A DNA stretch of 64,000 nucleotides. Origin: Actinomycetes bacterium. GTDB taxonomy: Bacteria > Actinomycetota > Actinomycetes > Propionibacteriales > Nocardioidaceae. The stretch lies in the NCBI GenBank assembly GCA_023460975.1, contig JAEWOG010000092.1, positions 62,001 to 126,000 on the forward strand. The letters are read 5' to 3'. The position numbers and the translations under genes are program-made. Below, in pieces: positions 1-7,500 of this stretch. The notes below the pieces were generated by a model that was not told the origin of the DNA, searched no databases, and worked only from the letters and a program-made list of their open reading frames with translations. Position 1 is the stretch's first letter. Every line of letters begins with the position of its first letter.

Positions 1-210
1 ACTTTCACGTGCCGCGACAACTATTGCAATCTCGTTTCCATGGACACCCACCCCACCGACAACGGCGACAGCGGTGGCCCTTGGTACTACGGATCCACGG
101 CCTATGGGGTCCATTCCGGCGTTCACTTCGCATTCCCACGTAACCGGTCCCAGTTCACTCCCTTATACAACGTGCTCGCAAACATGGAACTGAGACTTCG
201 GACCGGGTGA
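1..210 (+). CDS. Trypsin-like (S1 family) serine protease, C-terminal fragment
   Basis: The first 69 codons are open from the window edge to a TGA at 208-210, so only the 3' end of the gene is present. The peptide carries the motif GDSGGP, which in chymotrypsin-fold proteases surrounds the catalytic serine, preceded by paired cysteines that could form a disulfide and followed by the short beta-strand and helix segment usual at the end of S1 proteases. A secreted endopeptidase is the likely role, but the signal peptide and the histidine and aspartate of the triad lie outside the window. The next gene begins at the stop codon (TGATG), so the two are probably translated together. Confidence 0.75.
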   Translation, partial: TFTCRDNYCNLVSMDTHPTDNGDSGGPWYYGSTAYGVHSGVHFAFPRNRSQFTPLYNVLANMELRLRTG

Positions 211-671
211 TGCGGTTGTATCGCTTGGTTGGGGCCGTCGCCTTCGCAACACTCTACTCGGCGTGCTCCACCTCCGGGCCCACCAGTGAAGAGCCGGAGG
301 CCACACCTCCCAGCTCGTCAGACTTACTGTCGATCGCCATCCCGGACGAGAACCGACGCGCTCAAATCCTAGTGCGTAGCGGAAGCCTCGGCGGCAGATC
401 CGACGCACTAGTCAGTGGGACGCTCGCGGCGTCCGGCTCGTGCGTGGGTGTGAAGGTGGAAGATGTGTCGTACCCCGTGGTGTTCCCGAGCGGTACGACC
501 TCATCCGGAGAGGCGATCGAACTGCCGAGCGGGGAGGAACTCAGCCTGGGTGATCAAGTGTCACTCGGTGGCGGGTTCTACTCCCCCCCACTGCCTTCTG
601 GCATCCCGCCGATCCCCGAGGACTGCCTGGGCCCCACCGAAGAGATTGTCGTCCTCAACGCTTCTGCCTGA
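210..671 (+). CDS. Small secreted lipoprotein, function unknown
   Basis: The ATG at 210 overlaps the protease stop codon by one base; a GTG three bases earlier is also possible. The protein of about 153 residues starts with a hydrophobic segment ending near YSAC, an atypical lipobox (tyrosine at -3), so lipid anchoring on the outer face of the membrane is likely but not certain. The mature part is rich in Ser, Pro and Glu, with a few beta-strand-like stretches around SGTLAASGSCVGVKVEDV. I do not recognise a named family. The coupling with the upstream protease suggests the two products act together outside the cell. Confidence 0.65.
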   Translation: MRLYRLVGAVAFATLYSACSTSGPTSEEPEATPPSSSDLLSIAIPDENRRAQILVRSGSLGGRSDALVSGTLAASGSCVGVKVEDVSYPVVFPSGTTSSGEAIELPSGEELSLGDQVSLGGGFYSPPLPSGIPPIPEDCLGPTEEIVVLNASA

Positions 672-707
672 GATGTCCGCCGGGTCGTATGCTCGACTCG
701 ACTCGAC

Positions 708-1112
708 TCAGCGCAAGTCGGCATCCATGAACATCACCCGGTCGCAGCCCGGGTTCGTGGCACGACGCTCAAAGTCGACATCGAGGGTCCGCTCGCCAAG
801 GACGAGTCCGTCAGCCCCAGACACGACGATATCTAACGTCCCGGGCGCATCGACGTCGGCATCCGGGCCGAAATCGCTGAAGGCAACTTCGACCTCTTCT
901 GAAGTGACCGGCGCCTGGGTGGACGAACACCGCCCCGACTGACACAACTCCAGTTCTGCCCTTACTCCGCTCGTGACCCAAGAATCAGGCATCCAGAGCT
1001 CGACCACATCCTGCGTACTGTCCTCTGAACACCCACCAGTGCAGCCAGCCAGAGGCATCGCGACCAGTGACACAAGTACCAAAAGCGAGGTACTGGACCG
1101 CCGAACCGTCAT
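708..1112 (-). CDS. Small putative lipoprotein
   Basis: This 134-residue product has a classic lipoprotein signal: basic start (TVRRSS), a hydrophobic core and the lipobox LAGC at about residues 21-24. The rest is acidic with four further cysteines that could pair. It is convergent with the lipoprotein gene ending at 671. The rival plus-strand frames over the same bases lack any signal or recognisable domain, so I take the minus strand as coding. Function is unknown. Its start abuts the truncated open frame that begins near 1115 on the other strand, suggesting that a rearrangement joined unrelated DNA here. Confidence 0.55.
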   Translation of the reverse strand: MTVRRSSTSLLVLVSLVAMPLAGCTGGCSEDSTQDVVELWMPDSWVTSGVRAELELCQSGRCSSTQAPVTSEEVEVAFSDFGPDADVDAPGTLDIVVSGADGLVLGERTLDVDFERRATNPGCDRVMFMDADLR

Positions 1113-1114
1113 CG

Positions 1115-1420
1115 AGATCCCCCCTCCTGAACGATCGCCCCGACGGGGGCAACATCCTCACCCTGAACTGGGAACCGACAGAGGCGGGCGGACCACTGCT
1201 AGCTGGTTTGCAGCTAATCCTAGTCGCCCTGGATGACGCCGGGAACGTCGTCTGTGTCGGCACCTCAGGGGTTGGGAATCAAGTCGCCGCGGCCCACGCC
1301 AAGACCCGGGTGGTCCTGGATCGGACCGTCACGGTGGTCCTTGAAGGAGTTGACACAATCACGGGGGATGTAACGCGCCGGCACATCAGGGTGCAAGCAT
1401 CTTTCGAGGAAGAGACATGA
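1115..1420 (+). pseudogene. 5'-truncated gene fragment, unknown beta-rich protein
   Basis: The plus-strand frame from about 1115 to the TGA at 1418-1420 reads like a real protein tail (LTLNWEP, VALDDAGNVVCVGTSG, TVTVVLEGVDTITGDV), with alternating strands and no low-complexity sequence. No credible start with a ribosome binding site is seen: the only in-frame ATG (1067) lies inside the divergent lipoprotein gene. The following reading frame starts at ATG 1417 and overlaps the stop (ATGA), as in an operon. I interpret it as the 3' remnant of a gene whose front was lost. The family is not recognised. Confidence 0.4.
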
Positions 1421-2264
1421 TCCGGAGCGACAGTAGGCAGCACTGGTCGGAGCGTCACGGCGACGCAGTCCGCGAAGCCGCGCCCGAGGTGCCTGAGTTC
1501 ACAACTCGTGAGCGGGGGAGTTGTGGCACCAAATCGCTGCCACCCCGATGGCCGCGAGACCTCGTCGCTCCCGATGGACGGTGTTTTGGCAGGGGCAGTC
1601 GCGATCGGTGCGGTCGGGGGCGCGGGTGCCGCCACGGCGGGAGTATTCAGTGCGCACACCGGACGCGGTCCAGTCGATGCGGAAGACGTCGAACTCGGAG
1701 GGCTCGGAGAGCGGCTCGATCCTGCTGCTCCCGACTTCGCGACGGTTCTCGACGAGGTGACGACCGACATCGAATTTCCGTCGAGCCAGGCTCGCGACCG
1801 GGCCCTGTCTTGGGAGGTCAAGGACCTATACTCCGACGCACCGCCCGACGAGCGCGCAACGGTGTCCACCGGCGCGCTGTTCGGCACAGCACGACGACTG
1901 ATGCTTGCCGACGAGCGGGCCGACCGGCAGCGACGGCTCGCCGAGGACGAGCACGCCCGGTTCCTTGAACCGACGGCACACATGTCGAGCAATGATGGCT
2001 CCGTCTGGGGCCCGGCAGTCCGCGAAGCACTGGCCTCGCTAAGTGAAACGGACCGGGAGTTGATTCGGCTCACCGAATGGGAGCAACTCCAGATCAACGA
2101 AGCTGCTGTGGTCCTCCGCATACGACCCGGCACGGCCCCGCGTGCGGCTGCATCGCGCACGCCGCGCCTTGGCCAATCACTCAGCGCTTCAAGGCCTGCT
2201 GGGACCGCCACCTGATCATGATCAAGAAGCCACCGGCCACTCGCGGGAACTCATGGGGACCTGA
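1417..2264 (+). pseudogene. Decayed locus: membrane protein fused to sigma-70 region 4 remnant, two apparent frameshifts
   Basis: A frame opening at ATG 1417 (REAAPEVPEF) appears to continue, after one extra G in the run at 1513-1517, into the frame that encodes a membrane segment (VLAGAVAIGAVGGAGAATAG) and an extracellular stretch. From about residue 118 of that frame the sequence becomes an ECF-type sigma factor: ALFGTARRLM resembles the end of region 2, and REALASLSETDRELIRL...EAA is region 4. At 2136-2139 one extra C breaks the frame; removing it restores GTARVRLHRARRALANH, the region 4 recognition helix, with a stop at 2262-2264. Region 2 is otherwise missing. Sequencing error in both homopolymers is the alternative to true decay. 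Confidence 0.55.
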
Positions 2265-3756
2265 CGGAACGGCCGGCATATCGCGCCCAAGTTTCGGCAG
2301 CCTTCTCGGCGTGCAGGAAGGCAACCTGGGGGCTGTATCCGAGGGCCTCGGCGACCAGCGAGGGAGGGCATTCGAGCACGAGTTCTCCGATCGCCCGGTT
2401 GCGGGCGCCGAGGAGGTTGACGCCTAGGTCGCGGAGCCGGTCCATCACGGTGTTGGGGTGCAGGTGACGGCCGGCGAGTGTGCTGGGGAACAGCCAGGGG
2501 CTGTCAGGCCCAGCGCCTGTACGGAGGTTCGGCCGCGCGGCGAGGTGTTCACGCAGCAGGGACGCGAACGGCTCGGGGACGTCAGTCGGGTGTGTGCCGA
2601 GCGTGATGCTCATGCCGGAGTCGGCGTCGTCGACGACGGTGGTCTGAAACGTGACGACCTTGACGAGCGGCTGCGCGTAGAGCAGCAGGAGCATTCCCGC
2701 GACCCGGTAGGGGAGTGACTCGCTGGTGCCGGTGAGGAGTTCGTGGATCCAGGCAAGCCGCTGATCCTGACTCAGTGACGGGCTGGACTTGGCTGATCGG
2801 TGCTGGATCGTCACCGCGGTGTTGAGGCGGGCCTTCTTCGCGACGACGAAGAACGTTCTGATCGCGCTGCGCGTCGTCGGTCCGGTCGCGAGCCACTCGT
2901 CGGCGTCCTGCTGAGTGCAGGTGGCTGCGGTGCGCTGGTAGGTCTCGTTCAGCCACACCAGGAACTTCACGGTCTCGGTGATCTCCTGCTTCGCGGAGTG
3001 GACCGGGCCGCGAGTAGCTCCGCCAGCCCCAGCTTTGGCGCGGATGCGCCGCAGGTGGTGCCACGTGGCGAAGTGCTGAACCGGCTGCCGTACCTCGTCG
3101 GGGAGTCCGTCGAGCTTGGCGTCGATCCATTGCTCGAAGCGCGGTAGGTAGGGGTCGCGAGGGGGGAGTAGACCGTGGTGCTGCATGAGCGCCCGAAGAT
3201 GCTCGGTGGGCTTGCCGGGCATGGAGTCGAGACCCTCGTGCGACGCGGCGATGGCGCCGTTACCGAGCCCGCGAAGCAGCTCCTGGACCTTGGCCGACCG
3301 CTTCCAAACGAGGATCGACTCGGGTCTGTCCGACGCGCAGAGAGCATCGACCAGGCCGAGCAGTGCGGGATCGCTTGGCACGCCACCGAGCAGCCCGTGG
3401 ATGTCGTCGCGGAGTGCGCAGCGGACGCAGAGCCGTCCGCGATGTCGCGCTGCTTCGACATCGCAGCGCTCGCAGTGGAAGTCGACGGGGATCTCAGCGC
3501 AGGTCGAGCAGATCGGCTGGCGATCGGCGGCGCGCAGGCCCGGAAGGAGCCGATCCTGGAGGCACTCTGGGCAGGTTCCGCGGGTGTGCACGGCGTCGTA
3601 GTAGCAGATGTTGCAGAGTCGGCCTTCTGGCCAGTTGGCTGCGAGTCTGGGGATGTTCCGGCCGCAGCGAGCACACGGATCGTCGCGAGCGCTCATCGCG
3701 CGCGGACGGCCTTGGACGGTCGAGCGAGGGGAGAGGCCCGTCGGCTTCGGATCCAT
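2251..3756 (-). CDS. Zinc-ribbon, tyrosine-recombinase-like protein lacking visible catalytic residues
   Basis: About 501 residues from ATG 3756, 15 bp after the HTH gene; a start at residue 21 (MSARDD) is also possible. The N-terminal 115 residues hold six CxxC pairs (C28/31, C48/51, C62/65, C83/86, C95/98, C110/113), enough for three zinc ribbons. The C-terminal 200 residues resemble the integrase fold: RVAGMLLLLYAQPLVKV occupies the place of the LLLLxTGLRxxE box but has no arginine, and the region after SPWLFPS lacks the HxxR, the second histidine and an obvious nucleophilic tyrosine. I infer a DNA-binding partner or directionality factor for the neighbouring integrase rather than an enzyme. 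The stop overlaps the end of the restored sigma remnant. Confidence 0.6.
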   Translation of the reverse strand: MDPKPTGLSPRSTVQGRPRAMSARDDPCARCGRNIPRLAANWPEGRLCNICYYDAVHTRGTCPECLQDRLLPGLRAADRQPICSTCAEIPVDFHCERCDVEAARHRGRLCVRCALRDDIHGLLGGVPSDPALLGLVDALCASDRPESILVWKRSAKVQELLRGLGNGAIAASHEGLDSMPGKPTEHLRALMQHHGLLPPRDPYLPRFEQWIDAKLDGLPDEVRQPVQHFATWHHLRRIRAKAGAGGATRGPVHSAKQEITETVKFLVWLNETYQRTAATCTQQDADEWLATGPTTRSAIRTFFVVAKKARLNTAVTIQHRSAKSSPSLSQDQRLAWIHELLTGTSESLPYRVAGMLLLLYAQPLVKVVTFQTTVVDDADSGMSITLGTHPTDVPEPFASLLREHLAARPNLRTGAGPDSPWLFPSTLAGRHLHPNTVMDRLRDLGVNLLGARNRAIGELVLECPPSLVAEALGYSPQVAFLHAEKAAETWARYAGRSVRSP

Positions 3757-3770
3757 CAATGCTCTTGACG

Positions 3771-4103
3771 CTACTCGTCGAGGATGTTTGCGCGCCGCGG
3801 CCGCACGCTGCGGTCGAGCGAGACGACGTTCGGCGGGGAAGCGGTACCGGTCTTGCGCACGCGTACCTCGGTCGCCGTTGTCGTGAACAGGTCCGTCGAC
3901 TCGCACTCGAAGATGTCGCACAGCGCCGCGATCAACATCAGGGAGACGCGCTCCGGCCGCTGGTTCACCAGCCGGTACACCTGCGGTCGAGACAGATTGA
4001 TGTCTCGCTCGGCGAGCAGAGGGATGAGATCCGTGGTGTTGTGCAGGCCGCGGGCGGCCATCAGCTCGGCCAGGCGCCACGTGTAGTCGACTTTGCGCTT
4101 CAT
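3771..4103 (-). CDS. XRE-type helix-turn-helix protein of the recombinase module
   Basis: The ATG at 4101-4103 overlaps the integrase stop (ATGA), giving 110 residues. The pattern WRLAELMAARGLHNTTDLIPLLAERDINLSRPQVYRLV is a Cro/C1-type HTH: the recognition helix falls at about residues 38-48 (SRPQVYRLVNQ), followed by the usual dimer or scaffold helices (LMLIAALCDIFECESTDLF). The C-terminal tail is basic. As the middle gene of the module it most likely binds the element's ends or its own promoter. Longer open reading upstream is within the integrase and is not used. Confidence 0.8.
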   Translation of the reverse strand: MKRKVDYTWRLAELMAARGLHNTTDLIPLLAERDINLSRPQVYRLVNQRPERVSLMLIAALCDIFECESTDLFTTTATEVRVRKTGTASPPNVVSLDRSVRPRRANILDE

Positions 4104-5206
4104 GATGTGCCGTCCTCGGTCTTGCGGGCCATGGCTTCCTTCACCGTACGGTCCAAAGCGGCCCTGAGCGTGGAGCGCCGGAACTCGTCGGAGACGAAGT
4201 GGTAGATGCCTGTGGTTGCCCCGTGCTCGTGGCCCATCTGGTCCTGCACGAAGCGGGGGTCCCAACCAGCCTCGAGCAGGTGCGTGGCGTACGAGCGACG
4301 GAAGGAGTGGAGATCGAGGCCATCGGAGAATCCCAGCTCCTCGCAGTAGCGCCGGACCCGTCGGATCAGAGTCGACTCGACAACAAGTCCGCCGCGTTCG
4401 CTGGGGAAGAGGTCCAGGGTGTCCGGATCACCGCGGCCGTTGGCGAGCCAGTCCTCGATGATGCCGGGCGTCCACCGCCAGACGGTGAGCACGCTCCGCG
4501 GCTTGTGTGGCGAGGACCGTTTCGCCTTGCCGTAGCGGACCTTGCAGACGCCGAACGCGCCGAACTCGCGGGCGTGTGGGTTGCGGGCGAAGTCGACCGT
4601 TTGTAGGTGCCGCAGCTCGTTGAACCGCAGTCCGTAGCCGTACGCGATCTTCATCATGACCGCGTCCCGGTACGCGGCCTGCCAGCCCTTGCGGCCCGAC
4701 TTGCCGATCCGTTCAACCTCGTCGTCGGCGTGGTCGAAGAGTTGACTGATCTCGTCCCGGGTGTAGGGACGCTTCTTCGGGCGTCCGTCGTACTCCTGGA
4801 CGTGGGGAGCGGTGTTCCAGTCGAAGAACACCTGCGCCGGGTGGGTGCCGAAGTAGCGCTCGCAGACCACATCGAACCCGTAGTCGGGGTTGCTGATGTA
4901 GCTGGTGAAGGCACGCAAGGCGGAGTGATAGCCCCGCAGCGTCGAGTGCGCAATGTGCTTCTGGGTGCGCAGGTCCGCCGAGAACTCCTCGACGTGCGCT
5001 GGCGTCCAGTTCCACGGGTCTTCGTTGACGTGGGCCATGAAGCGCTCCACCATGCGCAGCCGCTGTTCGATCGTCGCGAACTGCAGGTTGCGTGACAGTT
5101 GTTGGTTGCGCCAGCCCTCGAGCATCTTCTGGAGCACCTGCTCGTCGGGGCGAAGGACGGGCACAGCCTCGACGAGGCGGACGCGTCCAGAGCCATCAAC
5201 CTGCAT
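4100..5206 (-). CDS. Tyrosine recombinase/integrase
   Basis: Site-specific recombinase of 368 residues. I place the start at ATG 5206 because GGAGG lies 5 nt upstream (5212-5216); a longer frame to 5359 has no such signal. Residues about 25-125 form the SAM-like core-binding domain (RNQQLSRNLQFATIEQRLRMVERF). The catalytic domain follows with arginine R194 (YGLRFNELRHL), hairpin lysines near 227-229, H300 and R303 (LHSFRRSY), H326 (GHEHGATTG) and the nucleophile Y335 (IYHFV). All key residues are present, so the protein should cut and rejoin DNA through a 3'-phosphotyrosine. It leads the three-gene module. Confidence 0.88.
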   Translation of the reverse strand: MQVDGSGRVRLVEAVPVLRPDEQVLQKMLEGWRNQQLSRNLQFATIEQRLRMVERFMAHVNEDPWNWTPAHVEEFSADLRTQKHIAHSTLRGYHSALRAFTSYISNPDYGFDVVCERYFGTHPAQVFFDWNTAPHVQEYDGRPKKRPYTRDEISQLFDHADDEVERIGKSGRKGWQAAYRDAVMMKIAYGYGLRFNELRHLQTVDFARNPHAREFGAFGVCKVRYGKAKRSSPHKPRSVLTVWRWTPGIIEDWLANGRGDPDTLDLFPSERGGLVVESTLIRRVRRYCEELGFSDGLDLHSFRRSYATHLLEAGWDPRFVQDQMGHEHGATTGIYHFVSDEFRRSTLRAALDRTVKEAMARKTEDGTS

Positions 5207-5657
5207 CGAATCCTCCAGAGAAGCTGTTTCATCCAGTGATTCCATGATGCATCCGATGAGACTCGTCTCGTGTTTGTGCTGGTCAACGGCGTGTCGCGGT
5301 GACTGGGCAACGCCTAATCCTGTGCATGCTTCCGCGCATGCCTGACGCCGTCGCGACAACCGGCGGTGCTGCGTTTTCCCAGGTCAGGCTTAGGTTCAGT
5401 GCTGCGAGTGGGGCAGTGGATCAGTCGAACGCGAATGATTCATCTGATGCAATATGCAGACTAATGAGTGACATAATATAGATTATCGGGTGTCTGTCGT
5501 GGGAGAACCCCAGACGAACCTCCGCGCTGTCCCGGCCCCTTCCGCCGCGCCATGACGCATGGGCAGTACGCGATTAACGCGCGTTACTTGCGGGTGTGTG
5601 GACGATGCGCGAGTGGGTAAGGACTGATCGTTGCCACCGACACCTGCAGGAGTTCTC
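5207..5657. other. Intergenic region beside the recombinase module
   Basis: About 450 bp separate the integrase start from the next plus-strand gene. Short open frames on both strands lack ribosome binding sites and recognisable sequence. The stretch 5430-5485 is clearly richer in A and T than the rest of the window (for example ATGCAATATGC and ATAATATAG), as often seen at recombination ends or promoters of mobile DNA. It may hold the integrase promoter and one element end. I see no tRNA gene that could have served as an attachment site. Confidence 0.4.
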
Positions 5658-6128
5658 ATGTCTGTCCCGGGCTTCCCGCCGTACGGCGACCCCCAGCCAC
5701 CCACGCCTGCGCCACATCAGCCCGGGACCCCGCCGCATCCAGGGTCGGCGCTTCCTCCGCCCGGCTTCCTCGCGCTGACCATCCAAGGCAGCGTGCTGAC
5801 GTCGAACATCAACACGCCCAGCGTGGTGCTCGACGGGCGCCCCGTGCCAGTGCAGTACGGATTCAACTCCATTCCGGTGATCCCGGGACGACACCACGTC
5901 CACGTCCACGGCGAGTGGATGCGACGCTACGGCCAGGCCGACCTCATGGTCGACGTCGCCGCTGGGCAACAGGTGCCCGTCTTCTACCGCGCCCCGGTGC
6001 ACCAGTTCACGACCGGCAACATCGGGCATGTCCCACAGCCGGCGAAGGGCGTCGGCGTACTCATCGGCATCATGGTGCTGCTGGTCGCGTGCATCACGCT
6101 GCCGATGGTCGCGACAGCGTTGCTCTGA
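5658..6128 (+). CDS. Proline-rich N-terminus, single-pass membrane protein
   Basis: Start ATG 5658 is chosen for the AGGAG 5 nt upstream (5648-5652), giving 156 residues. Residues 1-45 are rich in Pro and Gly (PPYGDPQPPTPAP), a domain type common in actinobacterial membrane proteins. A middle domain of about 80 residues (LTIQGSVLTSNINTPSVVLDG, IPVIPGRHHVHVHGEWMRRYG) looks like a small beta-sandwich, and the C-terminus is a transmembrane helix (GVGVLIGIMVLLVACITLPMV). I do not recognise a functional family. It stands alone between the recombinase module and a secreted protein gene. Confidence 0.7.
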   Translation: MSVPGFPPYGDPQPPTPAPHQPGTPPHPGSALPPPGFLALTIQGSVLTSNINTPSVVLDGRPVPVQYGFNSIPVIPGRHHVHVHGEWMRRYGQADLMVDVAAGQQVPVFYRAPVHQFTTGNIGHVPQPAKGVGVLIGIMVLLVACITLPMVATALL

Positions 6129-6249
6129 GCAAGGGCCATTGAGGCCCGCGAGTCACGTTTCTGGCGGTACGAGCTCAGAAACGAGGCCCCATCGAGGACC
6201 CGTGTGGGGGACGCTTCAACGGCATCACTGCCTCACGACAAGGTGTCCG

Positions 6250-7425
6250 ATGAAGAACTCGTTCACGCCCTCGGGGCTCGTCCTCGGGTTGCTCGCTGCC
6301 CTGCTGACCGTACCCGTGTCCGTCGCGTTGGCTCCGGCGGCGATGGCCGCACCCGCCGCGGAACTCGAGCCGAACGACACGATCTTCCAGACCACGGTCA
6401 CCGCCAACGTCGAGGGACTCAGCGGGACCACCAACGTGAGCGGCGACGTCGACTACTTCTGGCTCGGGTTGCGACCCCAGCGTCAGATCCGCCTGTACGC
6501 AGCCCGCACCGGTTGCAACACCTATCTCGACACCATCATCAGGGTGGGCGGACTCGACACCCTGTACCTGGACGATGTCGACAGCGGCACGCTGACCACC
6601 CCGGGTGTCATGGGTGGTCCTACGGAGTATGTGAGGGTCGCCGTCTACGGCGGCGTAGCTGGCTGCAACTACCAATTGCAGATCCAGGGTTCCACGGGCG
6701 GCACTACGGATGCGGTGGACCCGAACCCGCCGACGCAGCTGCCCGTGGTCCCGCTGGCCGAGCCCGATGATCTCGAGTCGCAGGCCACTGGGCCCCTCGT
6801 GGGCGACACGTCGTACGAGGGCGTGATCGACACCTCGAACGACGTCGACAACCTGTTCTTCGACCTGAAAGCGGCCGCTGCCGCCAACGTGACGCTGTCC
6901 GTGGCGAATGGATCCGTGGACGTTGACTCGTCCACCTCGTCGTTGTCCGACCTCGCGGCCTCGGCTGGCGAATCGGACACGGAATCGACCGACACCGCCT
7001 CGTACGACCGCACCTTCCGTCTCGCGATCACCGGCAGCACCGGGTCGCGCTACCGCATCACGGTCTCGCCGCCGTCGTCCCTGGGGACGACGGCGACGGC
7101 ACCCCCGCCTCCCAGCACGGGTGGCGGAGGTTCGGGTGCGGGCAACAAGAAGGTCCGCAAAGTCGTCCTGAAGGCCGGCCCTCGCGTGGTGCGCAAGTGG
7201 GGGTACGTGCGGCTCAAGGGCAAGCTGAAGCCCGGGCGTTCCGGCAAGGTCGTGATCTGGCAGAAGACGCGCGGCGCCTCACGCGGCTGGCACGTTGAGT
7301 CCCGCACCCGTGCCAACTCGCGCGGTCGCTTCTCGCACTCCGAGAGCATCCACGGCGGCTCGCGGTGGTACCGAGCCTGCTTCAGGTCGAAGTGCAGCAA
7401 GCCGGTCTTCGTACGAATGCTGTGA
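6250..7425 (+). CDS. Secreted protein with PPC-like domains
   Basis: 391 residues from ATG 6250 (AAGGT upstream). A Sec signal peptide covers about residues 1-35, with a likely cut near AMA-AP. Two segments resemble bacterial pre-peptidase C-terminal (PPC) domains: ELEPNDTIFQTTVTANVEG, then GDVDYFWLGLRPQRQIRLYAA, and later EPDDLESQATG, then NDVDNLFFDL. A Gly/Ser/Pro linker leads to a basic beta-rich C-terminal domain of about 90 residues (VVLKAGPRVVRKWGYVRLKGKL) with two cysteines, a kind seen at the end of many actinobacterial exported proteins. No enzyme domain is visible, so a role in surface binding is a guess. Confidence 0.75.
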   Translation: MKNSFTPSGLVLGLLAALLTVPVSVALAPAAMAAPAAELEPNDTIFQTTVTANVEGLSGTTNVSGDVDYFWLGLRPQRQIRLYAARTGCNTYLDTIIRVGGLDTLYLDDVDSGTLTTPGVMGGPTEYVRVAVYGGVAGCNYQLQIQGSTGGTTDAVDPNPPTQLPVVPLAEPDDLESQATGPLVGDTSYEGVIDTSNDVDNLFFDLKAAAAANVTLSVANGSVDVDSSTSSLSDLAASAGESDTESTDTASYDRTFRLAITGSTGSRYRITVSPPSSLGTTATAPPPPSTGGGGSGAGNKKVRKVVLKAGPRVVRKWGYVRLKGKLKPGRSGKVVIWQKTRGASRGWHVESRTRANSRGRFSHSESIHGGSRWYRACFRSKCSKPVFVRML

Positions 7426-7488
7426 CGGGGCGCGGTGGCTGCGTGCTGGGAACACGCAGTCACCGCGGATGGCGACGAGGATCCTCGT

Positions 7489-7494
7489 TAGGTT
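7489..7494 (+). promoter_or_regulatory. Leaderless -10 box TAGGTT for the alcohol dehydrogenase
   Basis: TAGGTT ends 6 nt before ATG 7501, the geometry of actinobacterial leaderless transcripts where the start codon is the first or nearly the first transcribed codon. No Shine-Dalgarno sequence precedes the ATG. No clear -35 is seen. Confidence 0.5.
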
Positions 7495-7500
7495 GGGCCC

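Larger units (their letters stand above)
2251..5206 (-). mobile_element. Three-gene tyrosine-recombinase module
   Basis: Three minus-strand genes form one tight unit: an active-looking integrase (4100-5206), a small XRE-type HTH protein overlapping it by ATGA, and a zinc-ribbon protein whose C-terminus looks like an inactivated recombinase, 15 bp further on. I recall this combination from other actinobacterial genomes. The module lies next to a broken sigma locus on one side and an AT-rich stretch (about 5430-5485) on the other. I could not find convincing terminal inverted repeats or a duplicated target, so the outer limits are those of the genes only. Confidence 0.55.

Noticed and set aside
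2213..2224. Perfect 12-bp palindrome TGATCATGATCA near the end of the recombinase module
   Set aside because: It consists of two TGATCA units and is short; no second copy was seen at the other end, so it cannot be called an element end.
5483..5704. Minus-strand 73-codon frame upstream of the proline-rich membrane protein gene
   Set aside because: It lacks a ribosome binding site and overlaps the well-supported start at 5658 on the plus strand.
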